Below the pieces are notes generated by a model. It was not told the origin of the DNA, made no database searches, and saw only the letters and a program-made list of their open reading frames with translations. A program made the translations under genes and the position numbers. Of a stretch of 64,000 nt of DNA, positions 11,296-21,699 are shown in pieces. The stretch comes from Achromobacter sp. HZ34 (GTDB lineage Bacteria; Pseudomonadota; Gammaproteobacteria; Burkholderiales; Burkholderiaceae_B), in the NCBI RefSeq assembly GCF_002209485.1, contig NZ_NJIX01000006.1:310001-374000 (forward strand), given 5' to 3'. Positions within the stretch are counted from its first letter, which is position 1, and every line of letters starts with the position of its first letter.

Positions 11296-12168
11296 TCAAT
11301 CTCCCAGGGGCAGCCGGTTCGGGCCACCCCGGTATTCGTCCAGCGCCAGCTTGATGCGGCGCAGGCGGTCACGGGTCTCCTCCTGGCGCGCCATGGCCAG
11401 CTCGGTGGCCAGCAGGTCGATGGCCAGCATCATGGCGTAGCGGGAGGCGGACGGTTTGTAGATGAAGTCGGTTTCGTCGGTGCGCACGGGCAGCACTACA
11501 TCGGCAATCCGGGCCAGGGGCGAGTCCGCATCGGTCAGCGCCACGATGCGGGCGCTGTACTGCTTGACGATGCGCGCGCCGGACAGCATTTCCGGTGTCA
11601 GGCCGGAGGCCGACAGCATGATGACCGCATCGCGTTCTTCCAGCGTGGCCGCCACCATGCGCATCAGCACGGCGTCGCTATAGGCCGCCACCGGATAGCC
11701 CAGCCGCACCAGGCGCGACTGCATTTCCTGCGCCAGCACGGCGGAGGCGCCGCCCATGCCGAACACGTAGATCATGCGCGCATTGCGCACGATGTCCATG
11801 GCCTGTTCGAACAGGTTTTCCGTGTACATCGGCAGGTGGGCGCGCAGGGTGCTTTCGATATCGGCGTAGATGCGGGCGTAGAACGTGCTTTCCTCCGCCG
11901 GCGCGGCCCGGTCCAGGAAGCGCGTGCCCACCGCGCTGGCCTGCGCCAGCTTCATCTTCAGGTCGCGCGTATCGTCGCAGCCCACCGATCGGGCGAAGCG
12001 CGAGATCGTGGCATTGCTCACCCCGGCCTTCTCGGCCAGCTGCTCGACCGTGGCGGCGGCGGCGTGGATGATGTCGTCCAGGATGGCGTCGGCCACCTTG
12101 CGCTCGGTGGCGCTAAGCGCATCGCGGCGGCTGCGGATCTGGTAGACGATATCGCGGACGGTATTCAT
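11296..12168 (-). CDS. RpiR-family transcriptional regulator (HTH plus SIS domain)
   Basis: A 290-residue regulator with the N-terminal RpiR helix-turn-helix (about 1-80; LSATERKVADAILDD, then VEQLAEKAGVSNATISRFAR) and a C-terminal SIS sugar-isomerase-like domain (about 125-260; IYVFGMGGASAVLAQEMQ and VIMLSASG). SIS domains of this family usually bind phosphosugars. It is embedded inside the operon it probably controls, between the ABC ATPase and the D-aminoacylase genes. Two palindromic boxes upstream of the operon (19086-19142) are its candidate sites. A link to cell-wall-derived ligands such as amino-sugar phosphates is plausible but inferred. Confidence 0.92.
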   Translation of the reverse strand: MNTVRDIVYQIRSRRDALSATERKVADAILDDIIHAAAATVEQLAEKAGVSNATISRFARSVGCDDTRDLKMKLAQASAVGTRFLDRAAPAEESTFYARIYADIESTLRAHLPMYTENLFEQAMDIVRNARMIYVFGMGGASAVLAQEMQSRLVRLGYPVAAYSDAVLMRMVAATLEERDAVIMLSASGLTPEMLSGARIVKQYSARIVALTDADSPLARIADVVLPVRTDETDFIYKPSASRYAMMLAIDLLATELAMARQEETRDRLRRIKLALDEYRGGPNRLPLGD

Positions 12169-12191
12169 GCGGGGGCTCCGGGCGTGGGCAT

Positions 12192-13174
<983 letters not shown>

Positions 13175-13178
<4 letters not shown>

Positions 13179-14230
13179 ATCGTCGCAACCTTGATGCAGC
13201 GCGCGCGATGCTCCGGGCGCACGGGTAGCAGTTCCGGCACCGCGCGGGTACAGGCCTCGTCAGCCAGGGGACAGCGCGGCGCGAAAGTACAGCCGGCGGG
13301 CAGGGCCAGCACGCTGGGCACATTGCCCGGGATGGCGCGCAGCCGTTCGCCGGACGCCAGCAGCGCGTCGGTGGGCAGGCAGGACAGCAGCCCGCGTGTG
13401 TACGGGTGCGTGGGGCGTTCGAACAGGTCGTAGACGCCGGCGTCCTCGACCACGCGGCCCGCATACATCACCGCCACGCGATGGGCGATCTCCGCCACCA
13501 CGCCCAGGTTGTGGGTGATGAACAGGATGCTCATGTGCAGCTCTTCCTGCAGGCGCCGCAGCAGGTCCAGAATCTGCGCCTGCACGGTGACGTCCAGCGC
13601 GGTGGTGGGTTCGTCGGCGATCAGTACGGATGGGTTGCAGGCCAGCGCCAGGGCGATCATGACGCGTTGGCGCATGCCGCCCGACATCTGGTGCGGATAC
13701 TCGCCGATGCGTTTGGCGGCGGCGGGGATTTCGACGCGCTCCAGCATCTCGCGGGCACGCGCCATGGCCGCCGCGCGGCTGCCGCCTTCGTGCTGCAGCA
13801 CGGCTTCGGCGATCTGGTCGCCCACCGTGTACAGCGGATTCAGGCTGGTCATCGGCTCCTGGAAGATCATGGCGATCTCGGCGCCGCGGATGCGCCGCAA
13901 GGTGGCGGCGCTGGCGTGGGCCAGGTCGTGCACGGCGCCGGCGCGGTCGCGGAAGTGGATGCTGCCGCCTTCGATGCGGCCCGCCGGCTTGGGCAGCAGG
14001 CCCATGATGGACAGGCTGGTCACCGACTTGCCGGAACCGGATTCACCGACGATGGCCAGGGTTTCGCCCTTCGCCAGTTCGAAGGTGACGCCGTCCACCG
14101 ACTTGGCGACGCCGTCGCGGCTGTGGAACCAGGTCTTCAGGCCCTGGACGGACAGCACCACGTCCTGGCCCATTGCCGCGGCGCCATCGGCGTAGTCGGC
14201 GCTCACGCTGGTACTCATGTTCGCGCTCAT
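13175..14230 (-). CDS. Dipeptide/oligopeptide ABC transporter, ATP-binding protein (DppD/OppD type)
   Basis: A 351-residue ATPase. Walker A is GESGSGKS (62-69), then [20 protein letters not shown] (Q-loop), the signature [15 protein letters not shown] and Walker [13 protein letters not shown]. The C-terminal [15 protein letters not shown] part belongs to the oligopeptide-specific extension. It begins with a polar stretch of some 22 residues before the domain; the ATG at 14206-14210 region downstream is a possible alternative start. Three bases separate it from the upstream permease gene, so the five transport genes read as one unit. Confidence 0.92.
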
Positions 14231-14233
14231 TCT

Positions 14234-15103
14234 TCAAAGCTCCTTGCGCAGGCGCGGATCGAGCACGTCGCGCAGACCGTCGCCCACCAACTGCAGGGAC
14301 AACACCGACAACACGATGGCGATGCCCGGAAAGATCATGATCCAGTCGGCCGAGCCCATGTACTGCTGGCCGGCGTTGATCATCGTGCCCCACGTGGGAA
14401 TGTCGGGCGACACGCCCACGCCCAGGAAGGACAGGCCGGCCTCCGCCAGGATGGCGTAGGCGAAGATGAACGTGCCCTGCACCAGGATGGGCGACACCAG
14501 GTTGCGCAGCACGTGCACGGTGACGATGCGCCAGGTCGATACGCCAAGGGCGCGCGCGGCCTCGACGAAGGGCAGTTCGCGGATCACCAGGGTGGAGGCC
14601 CGCACAATGCGCGCCAGCCGCGGCGTGTACACGATGCCCAGGGCGATCACCACGTTGATCACCGACGGCCCCAATGCCGCCACCAGCGAGATGGCCAGCA
14701 GGATGTCGGGAAAGGCCATCATGGCGTCGATCAGGCGCGACACGAACTTGTCGGCGCCACGGAAGAAGCCGGCCAGCAGGCCCAGGGCGATGCCCAGCAC
14801 GCTGGACAGGATCACCACCGCGAAGCCCACGGTCAGCGACAGGCGGCCGCCGTAGACCACGCGGCTGAACACGTCGCGGCCGAAGTCGTCGGTGCCGAAC
14901 CAGTGCGCGCCGCTGGGCGCCTTGAGGCGGTTCATGATGGACAGCTTGTAGGGATCGTAGGGGCTGATCATGGGCGCCAGCAGCGCGGCGGCGATCAGCA
15001 CCACCAGCACGATCAGGCTGATCAGCACGGTCTTGCGCGACACCAGCAGGCGTAGCACCTGCCAACGATCCGCGCCGGCCTGGACAGTAACGGGAGAAGA
15101 CAT
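14234..15103 (-). CDS. Dipeptide-type ABC transporter permease (DppC-like)
   Basis: A 289-residue inner-membrane protein with an N-terminal anchor helix (about 27-48), the HWFGTDDFGRDVFSRVVYGGRLSL motif typical of DppC/OppC, and the EAA-type loop EAARALGVSTWRIVTVHVLRN that docks on the ATPases. About six helices are predicted. Its start overlaps the stop of the DppB-like gene (TGATG at 15101-15105). Confidence 0.93.
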   Translation of the reverse strand: MSSPVTVQAGADRWQVLRLLVSRKTVLISLIVLVVLIAAALLAPMISPYDPYKLSIMNRLKAPSGAHWFGTDDFGRDVFSRVVYGGRLSLTVGFAVVILSSVLGIALGLLAGFFRGADKFVSRLIDAMMAFPDILLAISLVAALGPSVINVVIALGIVYTPRLARIVRASTLVIRELPFVEAARALGVSTWRIVTVHVLRNLVSPILVQGTFIFAYAILAEAGLSFLGVGVSPDIPTWGTMINAGQQYMGSADWIMIFPGIAIVLSVLSLQLVGDGLRDVLDPRLRKEL

Positions 15104-16041
15104 CAGTAGCGCACCCGAGGATCGACCAGCAGGTAGAGCAGGTCGATGAGCAGATTGATCAAGACATAGATGGCGGCGATCACCAGCAGCGCACCCTGGA
15201 TCACCGGGTAGTCGCGCCGCAGTACCGCCGACACCACCAGGCTGCCCACGCCGGGCAGGCCGAACACCGTTTCAGTGACCACGGCGCCACTGACCAGCAG
15301 GGCCGTGGTCAGGCCCAGTACCGTCAGGATGGGAATCAGCGCGTTGCGCACCGCGTGCTTGAGGATCACCTTGCGTTCCGGCAGGCCCTTGGCGCGTGCC
15401 GTGCGCACGTAATCGTCACGCAGAACGTCCAGCATGCTGGCGCGGATGAAGCGGGTGATCAGCGCGGAGTTGACCAGGCCCAGCACCACGGCCGGCAGGA
15501 TCAGGTGCGTCAGCCGTGTGCCGATGGACGCATCGGGACCGCCGTAGCCCGACACCGGTAGCCAGCCCAGCTTCACCGAGAACACCTGCATCAGCAGCAG
15601 GCCCAGCCAGAAACTGGGCACGCTGGAGGTGAACATGGAGAAGCTGAGGACGGACTGGTCCAGCGTGGTGCCGCGCTTGACCGCGGACAGTATCCCCACC
15701 GGCAGGGCGATGGCGCTGGCGATGACCAGCGCCATCAAGGTCAGCCAGAACGTGGGCTCGGCGCGGTCGGCCAGAGCCGACAGCACCGGCTTGTTCAGGA
15801 AGATGGACTGGCCCAGGTCGCCTTTGGCCAACTGGCCCAGCCAGGTGACGTATTGCACCGGTAATGGCTGGTCCAGTCCCAGGCGGGTGCGCAGCGCGGC
15901 GATGTCCTGCTGGCTGGCCTCCGGTCCCAGCATCACCGCCGCCGGATCACCCGGCGTGACCCGGATGATCACGAACACGATCGTGGCCACCAGGAACATG
16001 ACCGCGACCAGGCCCAGCAGACGGTTGATCAGATAGCGCAT
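15103..16041 (-). CDS. Dipeptide-type ABC transporter permease (DppB-like)
   Basis: A 312-residue permease beginning MRYLINRLLGLVAVMFLVATIVFVI, the usual DppB first helix, followed by RVTPGDPAAVMLGPEAS. The cytosolic loop DYVRTARAKGLPERKVILKHAVRNALIP is the ATPase-contact motif. Its ATG (16039-16041) directly abuts the TAA of the receptor gene (16042-16044), so the two are tightly linked. Paired with the DppC-like protein it forms the membrane channel. Confidence 0.94.
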   Translation of the reverse strand: MRYLINRLLGLVAVMFLVATIVFVIIRVTPGDPAAVMLGPEASQQDIAALRTRLGLDQPLPVQYVTWLGQLAKGDLGQSIFLNKPVLSALADRAEPTFWLTLMALVIASAIALPVGILSAVKRGTTLDQSVLSFSMFTSSVPSFWLGLLLMQVFSVKLGWLPVSGYGGPDASIGTRLTHLILPAVVLGLVNSALITRFIRASMLDVLRDDYVRTARAKGLPERKVILKHAVRNALIPILTVLGLTTALLVSGAVVTETVFGLPGVGSLVVSAVLRRDYPVIQGALLVIAAIYVLINLLIDLLYLLVDPRVRY

Positions 16042-17601
16042 TTATTTCGCCGCCTTCCAGGCGTTCCAGAAGTAGGGCCACGGGGCCGGGGTCACGCCCT
16101 GCAGCGCCGGGGATTTGGCAGCCACGGCGTTGAAGTCGCCGACCTTGATGAAGGGCACTTCGTCGAAGATGGCCTGTTGCACGTCGGCCCAGCGCTTGAC
16201 GCGTTCGTCCTGGTTGGTGGCGCGGTTGAAGGCATCCAGCACCTGGTTGCGGCGGGGCGTGTCCCACCAGCCCGGCGCGTCCTTGGACGGGAAGTCGATC
16301 AGCGCCGGTTCGGGCAGGAAGGGGCTGTGGGTGATGAAGATGTCCCACAGGGCGGGGTCCTGGCGGCGTTGCGTCAGGGTGGCCCAGTCGACGACCTGCA
16401 TGTCGACCTTGAAGCCGGCCTGCTTCAGGTATTCGGCGGCGACCAGCGCCATCTTGTAGTGGAACTCGTATTGCTGGCTGGTCAGGATGCGGATGGTGCG
16501 ATCGCTGGAACCGGAGGACTCAAGCAGCTTCTTGGCGCCGGCCACGTCGCCCTTGTTGTACACCTGGGTGCCCTGTGTCGTGTGCCAGGGGTAGCCTTCC
16601 GGGTACATGGCGCCGTCGACCGCGTAGTAGGCTTTGTCGCCGAAGGCGGCGAACAGCATGTCTTCTTCGTTCAGCGCCATCTGCACGGCCTGGCGCACCT
16701 TCACGTTGGACATGATGCCTTGCTTGGTGTTGAGCACCAGGCGTGGCCAGCCGAAGGGCTTGAGCAGGACGGCTTCGGATTTGCTCGACTTCAGCTTGCC
16801 GGCGGACTCCACCGCGATGGAATCGACGTATTCATATTGGCCGGCCACCGCGGCTTCGATGCGGGTGTTGGCATTGCTGACCGGCACGAAGCGGATTTCG
16901 TCCAGGTACTGCTTGCGGGCGCCGCCATAGCCGTCCGGTTCGCCGGCGCGCGACTTGTAGCCGTCGAAGCGCACCAATTGCAGGTACTGGTCGGGCACGC
17001 GCGCCTTCAGCTTGTAGGGGCCGGTGCCAATGAACTCGGTCAGTGGGTTGGCGATCTTGGCCTTGGGCAGGACGACGGCGGCGGCGTTGTTCATCGCCAG
17101 CAGGGCGGTCAACGGGGCGTAGGGCTGCTTCAGCGTGATCGTCACCGTATGGTCGTCGGTGGCGGTGATGCCGGTGATCAACTGGGCGGCCTGCTTGCCG
17201 CGCGAGGCCACCGTGGTCCAGCGCTGCAGCGACGCCACGACGTCAGCCGCGGTCATCTTGCTGCCGTCGTGGAAGGTGACGTCCTGGCGCAGGGGGATGG
17301 TGTAGGTCAGGCCGTCGGTGCTGATCTTGGGCAGCGTGTCGGCCAGCAGCGGCGTCACGTTCCACTTGGCGTCGAAGGTGTACAGGGTTTCGAAGATGTG
17401 CTGGCTGAGGATGCCCACCAGGTCGGCCGTGCTGGCCATGGGATCCAGCGTGGGCGGCTCGCCGATGGTGGCGACCGACAGGGTGCCACCCTTGACGGGG
17501 TCGGCCGCGTGCGCGCCGCCGGCCAGGAAGGCCAAGCCCAGGGCGCTGGCGAGCAGGAAGTTCTTCAGCCCGTCGCGGCGACGGGAGATCGTTGCGTTCA
17601 T
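16042..17601 (-). CDS. Periplasmic peptide-type solute-binding protein (SBP family 5)
   Basis: A 519-residue receptor for the adjacent ABC importer. It has a signal peptide (hydrophobic core about 14-30, cleavage near HAA-DPVKGG), then the family-5 pattern GGTLSVATIGEPPTLDPM, FETLYTFDAKWNVTPLLADTLP, and the C-terminal DEVPFIKVGDFNAVAA. Proteins of this group bind peptides, nickel complexes or acylated compounds. Given the D-aminoacylase and D-amino-acid deaminase in the same operon, N-acyl-D-amino acids or D-residue-containing peptides are the favoured cargo by inference. The chosen start is the ATG before NATISRRRDGLKNF. Confidence 0.93.
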   Translation of the reverse strand: MNATISRRRDGLKNFLLASALGLAFLAGGAHAADPVKGGTLSVATIGEPPTLDPMASTADLVGILSQHIFETLYTFDAKWNVTPLLADTLPKISTDGLTYTIPLRQDVTFHDGSKMTAADVVASLQRWTTVASRGKQAAQLITGITATDDHTVTITLKQPYAPLTALLAMNNAAAVVLPKAKIANPLTEFIGTGPYKLKARVPDQYLQLVRFDGYKSRAGEPDGYGGARKQYLDEIRFVPVSNANTRIEAAVAGQYEYVDSIAVESAGKLKSSKSEAVLLKPFGWPRLVLNTKQGIMSNVKVRQAVQMALNEEDMLFAAFGDKAYYAVDGAMYPEGYPWHTTQGTQVYNKGDVAGAKKLLESSGSSDRTIRILTSQQYEFHYKMALVAAEYLKQAGFKVDMQVVDWATLTQRRQDPALWDIFITHSPFLPEPALIDFPSKDAPGWWDTPRRNQVLDAFNRATNQDERVKRWADVQQAIFDEVPFIKVGDFNAVAAKSPALQGVTPAPWPYFWNAWKAAK

Positions 17602-17660
17602 GTAGCGTGCTCCAAAGGTGGGGGGCCCAAACGGCCTGATGTATTTCTTGTTGCCGTGCT

Positions 17661-18992
17661 TCAGAAAAAAGTCTGTACCGCTTCGAGGACTTGATAGTCG
17701 TCGTTCACCAGCAGGACCTGCTTCCACTTGTCGAAGGTCAGGCAGGGGTGCGAGATGTCGAAGCCGATCATGTCGCCGACCTGGATGTCCGCGCCGTCGT
17801 CGATCTGCATGAAGGCGTGCTGGTCCATCATGGCCGTCAGCTTCCAGGCTGGCGGCGCGTTGGCGGGCTTGGTGGCCGCGGCGGCTGTCGCTGGCGTGGC
17901 TGCGGTTGCGGCGGCCTTGGCGGTCTGGCCGGTCTGCTGATTGGGGCGGTAGTGCAGGGCGGGCGTGGGCAGGCCGGCGTCGAAGGCGGCGTCGCGCTTG
18001 CCCAGGCCGATGATGGCGCGGCCCGGCTCCGGCAGGGATTGCACATAGGCCCAGACCTGCAGCGCCGGCAGCAGGCCCGGTTCCATATGGCGCGCCACCT
18101 CGTTGTTGGCGTTGATGCGGGTGGCGGCGCCGCGGTAGATGCCGACGTCGTGGCTCAGGTAGCAACCGGGACGCAGCACGATTTCCAGCGGCCGGCCGAT
18201 GTCCAGCCCGGAGAATTCCTCGGCCACCACGTCATACCAGGCCGAGCCGGCGCCGGAGATCAGCGCCGGGCTGTCGGTGGCCAGCTGGCCGTTATCCTGC
18301 AGGTTGCGCAGAGTGCCGGTGGCGCGGCGCAGGAAGGCGCGGATCTGGGCTTCGTCTTGCAGTACGCCTTCGTAGATCTCGATGCCGGACAGGGCCAGGG
18401 CGCCGGGCCACTTGGCGATCTCGGCCAGCAGGGTGTCCAGTTGCTGGTCGTCGCGCACGCCGGTACGGCCGCCGGCCACGCCCAGTTCGACCAGCACGCG
18501 CAGCGTCTGGCCGCGTGCGGCGAAGAAGGCGCCCAGGGCGGCGGCGTTGGCGGCCGAGTCGACGATGCAGTAGAAGGTGAAATCGGGGTCGCGCAGCAGG
18601 TCGGCAACCAGGGCCATGTTGGCGCGGCCGACCAGTTGATTGGCCATGAGGATGCGGCGCACGCCATGCCGGTAGGCGGCGTTGACCTGGGGCGCGGTGG
18701 CCAGCGTGATGCCCCAGGCGCCGCCGTCGAGCTGGCGCTTGAACAGCGCCGGGCTCATGGTGGTCTTGCCGTGGGGGGCCAGTTGCACCTTGTAGGCACG
18801 GATGAAGCGCTGCATCCATTCCAGGTTGTGGCGCACGCGGGTTTCGTAGAGCACCGCCACTGGCAGGCTGACGTCCTCGGCGAGCAGATTCCAGGCCATG
18901 GCCGGAACCTGCTCCAGGCTACAGGAGCCGTCCAGCCGGCCCAGGCCTTTGCCGTCTGCGTCGAGGGGAGGATAGGGGTGGATCGTCGTCAT
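17661..18992 (-). CDS. PLP-dependent D-amino-acid deaminase / D-threonine aldolase-like (fold III)
   Basis: A 443-residue enzyme of the alanine-racemase-fold D-serine dehydratase/D-threonine aldolase family. The PLP lysine is K76 in LAPHGKTTMSP, and the C-terminal metal site is present as MMDQHAF and DISHPCLTFDKW (His and Cys ligands). Such enzymes convert D-serine or D-threonine to 2-oxo acids and ammonia. A loop rich in alanine and threonine (about 345-370, AKAAATAATPATAAAATKPA) interrupts the barrel-to-domain link and looks like an insertion. It is the first gene of the operon; GAGG lies 6 bases before the ATG at 18992. Confidence 0.86.
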   Translation of the reverse strand: MTTIHPYPPLDADGKGLGRLDGSCSLEQVPAMAWNLLAEDVSLPVAVLYETRVRHNLEWMQRFIRAYKVQLAPHGKTTMSPALFKRQLDGGAWGITLATAPQVNAAYRHGVRRILMANQLVGRANMALVADLLRDPDFTFYCIVDSAANAAALGAFFAARGQTLRVLVELGVAGGRTGVRDDQQLDTLLAEIAKWPGALALSGIEIYEGVLQDEAQIRAFLRRATGTLRNLQDNGQLATDSPALISGAGSAWYDVVAEEFSGLDIGRPLEIVLRPGCYLSHDVGIYRGAATRINANNEVARHMEPGLLPALQVWAYVQSLPEPGRAIIGLGKRDAAFDAGLPTPALHYRPNQQTGQTAKAAATAATPATAAAATKPANAPPAWKLTAMMDQHAFMQIDDGADIQVGDMIGFDISHPCLTFDKWKQVLLVNDDYQVLEAVQTFF

Positions 18993-19085
18993 GGATAACC
19001 TCGGCTGGCGGGTGATCGGGCGCCTTGGCGGGCCGCGGCCGCGCTTTCTGGCAGGGATCGTTTTCAAGCGTCGGTGATGGCTAGG

Positions 19086-19142
19086 CTGAAAATAATTACC
19101 AGATCACCGTATTTTTTTAATTATCCTGAAAATAATTTACAG
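19086..19142. promoter_or_regulatory. Two palindromic boxes upstream of the D-amino-acid operon, candidate RpiR operators
   Basis: CTGAAAATAATTTACAG (19126-19142) is nearly a perfect 17-bp palindrome of the form CTGnAAATnATTTnCAG. A second box, CTGAAAATAATTACCAG (19086-19102), lies exactly 40 bases away in the same orientation. They sit 94-150 bases before the first gene of the operon in an AT-rich patch. The RpiR-type regulator encoded within the operon is the natural candidate to bind them; that link is inference. Confidence 0.6.
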
Positions 19143-19231
19143 CCGCAGTCGGGGTTTTCCCAGGGGGAAGGGGGAGAGGGCGGTTAGGGGCAAGGCCCCT
19201 TCACCGGCTTCACATCTGGTGTAATACCGCG

Positions 19232-20536
19232 ATGAACGATCTTTTCAAGGCCAAACCCATTCCCCCTCTGGCCGAAGCGTTGCGGCCGACGACGTTGGAC
19301 GAGGTGGTTGGGCAGTCACACCTGTTGGGGCCAGGCAAGCCCCTGCGCCTGTCCTTCGAATCGGGCCGCCCCCATTCGATGATCCTCTGGGGCCCACCCG
19401 GTGTAGGCAAGACCACCCTGGCGCGCCTCACCGCCTCGGCCTTCGACTGTGAATTCATCGCCTTGTCGGCGGTGTTTTCCGGCGTGAAGGACATCCGCGC
19501 CGCCATGGACCAGGCCGAGCGCAACCTCAGCCTGCACAAACGCACCATCCTGTTCGTCGACGAAATCCACCGTTTCAACAAATCGCAGCAGGACGCGTTG
19601 CTGCCGTATGCGGAATCGGGACTGGTGACCCTCATCGGCGCCACCACCGAAAACCCGTCCTTCGAAGTCAACTCGGCGCTGCTGTCCCGTTCCCAGGTCT
19701 ACGTCCTGAAATCCCTGACCGAGGACGAACTGAAGCTCCTGGTCGAAAAAGCGCGCGAACAGGTCCTGTCTCATCTGAACTTCGACGAGAAAGCGGTCGA
19801 AACCCTGGTCGGCCTGGCGGACGGCGATGCCCGCCGCATGCTCAATCTGCTGGAGCAGACCAGTTCGGCGGCACAGGCCGCGAAGATCACGGACATCGAC
19901 GCCACGTTCATCGAGAACGCGCTGACCCTGAACGCACGCCGTTTCGACAAAGGCGGCGACAATTTCTACGACCAGATCTCGGCCCTGCACAAATCCGTAC
20001 GCGGCTCCAACCCGGATGCCGCCTTGTACTGGTTCACGCGCATGCTCGATGGCGGTGTCGATCCCAAATACCTGATGCGCCGCATCGTGCGCATGGCGTG
20101 GGAAGACATCGGGCTGGCCGACCCGCGCGCCATGCAGATCGCCAACGACGCCGCATCGACCTTCGAACGCCTGGGCAGCCCGGAAGGGGAACTGGCGCTA
20201 GGCCAGGCCGTCATCTATCTGGCGGTCGCCGCCAAGAGCAATGCCGGCTACAACGCCTTCAACCAGGCCCGCGCTTTCGTGAAACAGGACCGCAGCCGCG
20301 AAGTCCCCATCCACCTGCGCAACGCCCCCACCAAGCTGATGAAAGAGCTGGGCCACGGCCATGCCTACCGCTATGCGCACGACGAACCCAACGCGTATGC
20401 GGCCGGTGAAACGTACCTGCCCGACGGCATGCGCGAACCGGGTTGGTACCAGCCGGTCCCGCGCGGCCTGGAAATCAAGATCGGCGAGAAACTGGCTGTT
20501 TTGAAGCAGTGGGATGAGGAAGCCAGGAAGAAGTGA
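19232..20536 (+). CDS. rarA: Replication-associated recombination protein A (RarA/MgsA, AAA+ ATPase)
   Basis: A 434-residue AAA+ protein acting at stalled replication forks. Walker A is GPPGVGKT (54-61), Walker B TILFVDEIHRF (about 105-115), sensor 1 in LIGATTENPSFEVN, and the C-terminal tetramerisation part includes SNAGYNAFNQARAFV and YAHDEPNAYAAGETYLP. Length and motif order fit E. coli RarA. In many proteobacteria it directly follows lolA; here about 10 kb of minus-strand catabolic genes intervene. It converges with the CoA-transferase gene across 11 bases. Confidence 0.96.
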   Translation: MNDLFKAKPIPPLAEALRPTTLDEVVGQSHLLGPGKPLRLSFESGRPHSMILWGPPGVGKTTLARLTASAFDCEFIALSAVFSGVKDIRAAMDQAERNLSLHKRTILFVDEIHRFNKSQQDALLPYAESGLVTLIGATTENPSFEVNSALLSRSQVYVLKSLTEDELKLLVEKAREQVLSHLNFDEKAVETLVGLADGDARRMLNLLEQTSSAAQAAKITDIDATFIENALTLNARRFDKGGDNFYDQISALHKSVRGSNPDAALYWFTRMLDGGVDPKYLMRRIVRMAWEDIGLADPRAMQIANDAASTFERLGSPEGELALGQAVIYLAVAAKSNAGYNAFNQARAFVKQDRSREVPIHLRNAPTKLMKELGHGHAYRYAHDEPNAYAAGETYLPDGMREPGWYQPVPRGLEIKIGEKLAVLKQWDEEARKK

Positions 20537-20547
20537 ACGGGTAGTTG

Positions 20548-21699
20548 CTACCGTGCTTCATCTTCTTTTCGTCGCAACCAGTCCAGGATATCCGTCCTGT
20601 CCTCGTTCAGCTCCGCGACACGTCCCGCCGTGGCGGGCAAGGACTGGGAGAAGCGAACCGGAAAGCCCGGCCCGTCCCCCCGGGCTTGCGCGTTCACCAC
20701 GCCGCGATGCCGGACATGATCGTTCTCGAACACCTCGTCATACTCCAGGACAGGCGCCCACGGCAGGTCCAGGCCTGCCAGCCGTTCCTCCCATTGTGCC
20801 CGCGTGCGGCTGGCGAAGATCTCGCGCAACTGGCGGTTCAGATCGCGCTTGGCGGCGAGCCGCCCCGCTCTTTGCGCATAGGCCGGATCGCGCAGAAGTG
20901 GAAAGTCCGCGCCTAAGGCATTGACCAGCGCGTCCCAGAACTTCTCTTCCAGGATGCCCAGCGCGATATGCCGGCCGTCGGCGGTTTCGAAAATGTCGTT
21001 GTCCGGCATGACATGGTCCAGGCCCATGCCTGGCCCGCCATGACGTTGTACGGCGTCGACGCCCGGCGCCATCCAGGCCGTCATGGCATCATGGATGGAC
21101 ACATCCAGATGCTGCCCCTCGCCTGTCTTGCGCGCGTGGTCCGCCGCGGCCAGGATGGCCAGGGCGGCATGCATGGCTGCGCAGTAATCCGACAGGCGCA
21201 GCCGTGGCCGCGCCGCGACGTCGCGAACTTGCGACGGCACCGCCCAATAGCCGCTCAATGCCAGGTAGTTGATATCGTGGCCGGGGCGGTCGGCGTAGGG
21301 GCCGGTCTGGCCAAATCCGGTAATCGAGCAGATCACCAGGCGGGGATTCTCCAAGGCAAGGGTCGCGGGGGCCAGACCCAGGCGTGCCATCACCCCAGGG
21401 CGGAAGCCTTCGATCAGGACATCGCTGGCCCGTGCCAATCTCAGCAATGTCGCGCGATCGTCCGCTTGTTTGAGATCCAGCATGATCGACGGCTTGCCGC
21501 GGTTGTACTTCGCATAGGTATCGCGGCCGAGCGCGCGTGACGTGTCGCCCCCCGGCTTTTCGACCTTGATGACCGTTGCGCCCAATTGCTGCAATAGCTG
21601 AGCGGTGTAGGGCCCAGGATGCAGTTGGCCCAGGTCGAGCACCACCAGTCCGCTCAGATACCCTCCGTGCGTGCTCGTGTCGATGCCGTGCAGGCTCAT
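20548..21699 (-). CDS. Class III (CaiB/BaiF-type) CoA-transferase
   Basis: A 383-residue family III CoA-transferase, which moves CoA between carboxylic acids in the cytosol through an aspartyl-CoA anhydride. The catalytic aspartate is D171 in RLRLSDYCAAMHAAL, and VIKVEKPGGDTSR, NRGKPSIMLDLK and GFGQTGPY are family signatures. The start (21699) overlaps the stop of the acyl-CoA dehydrogenase gene as ATGA, so the two are coupled. The pair suggests activation of a carboxylic acid followed by alpha,beta-oxidation. The substrate is not readable. Confidence 0.92.
   Translation of the reverse strand: MSLHGIDTSTHGGYLSGLVVLDLGQLHPGPYTAQLLQQLGATVIKVEKPGGDTSRALGRDTYAKYNRGKPSIMLDLKQADDRATLLRLARASDVLIEGFRPGVMARLGLAPATLALENPRLVICSITGFGQTGPYADRPGHDINYLALSGYWAVPSQVRDVAARPRLRLSDYCAAMHAALAILAAADHARKTGEGQHLDVSIHDAMTAWMAPGVDAVQRHGGPGMGLDHVMPDNDIFETADGRHIALGILEEKFWDALVNALGADFPLLRDPAYAQRAGRLAAKRDLNRQLREIFASRTRAQWEERLAGLDLPWAPVLEYDEVFENDHVRHRGVVNAQARGDGPGFPVRFSQSLPATAGRVAELNEDRTDILDWLRRKEDEAR

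Noticed and set aside
13406-15055. A 549-codon plus-strand frame across the dpp-like genes
   Set aside because: Spans three overlapping real genes on the minus strand and has shadow-type composition.
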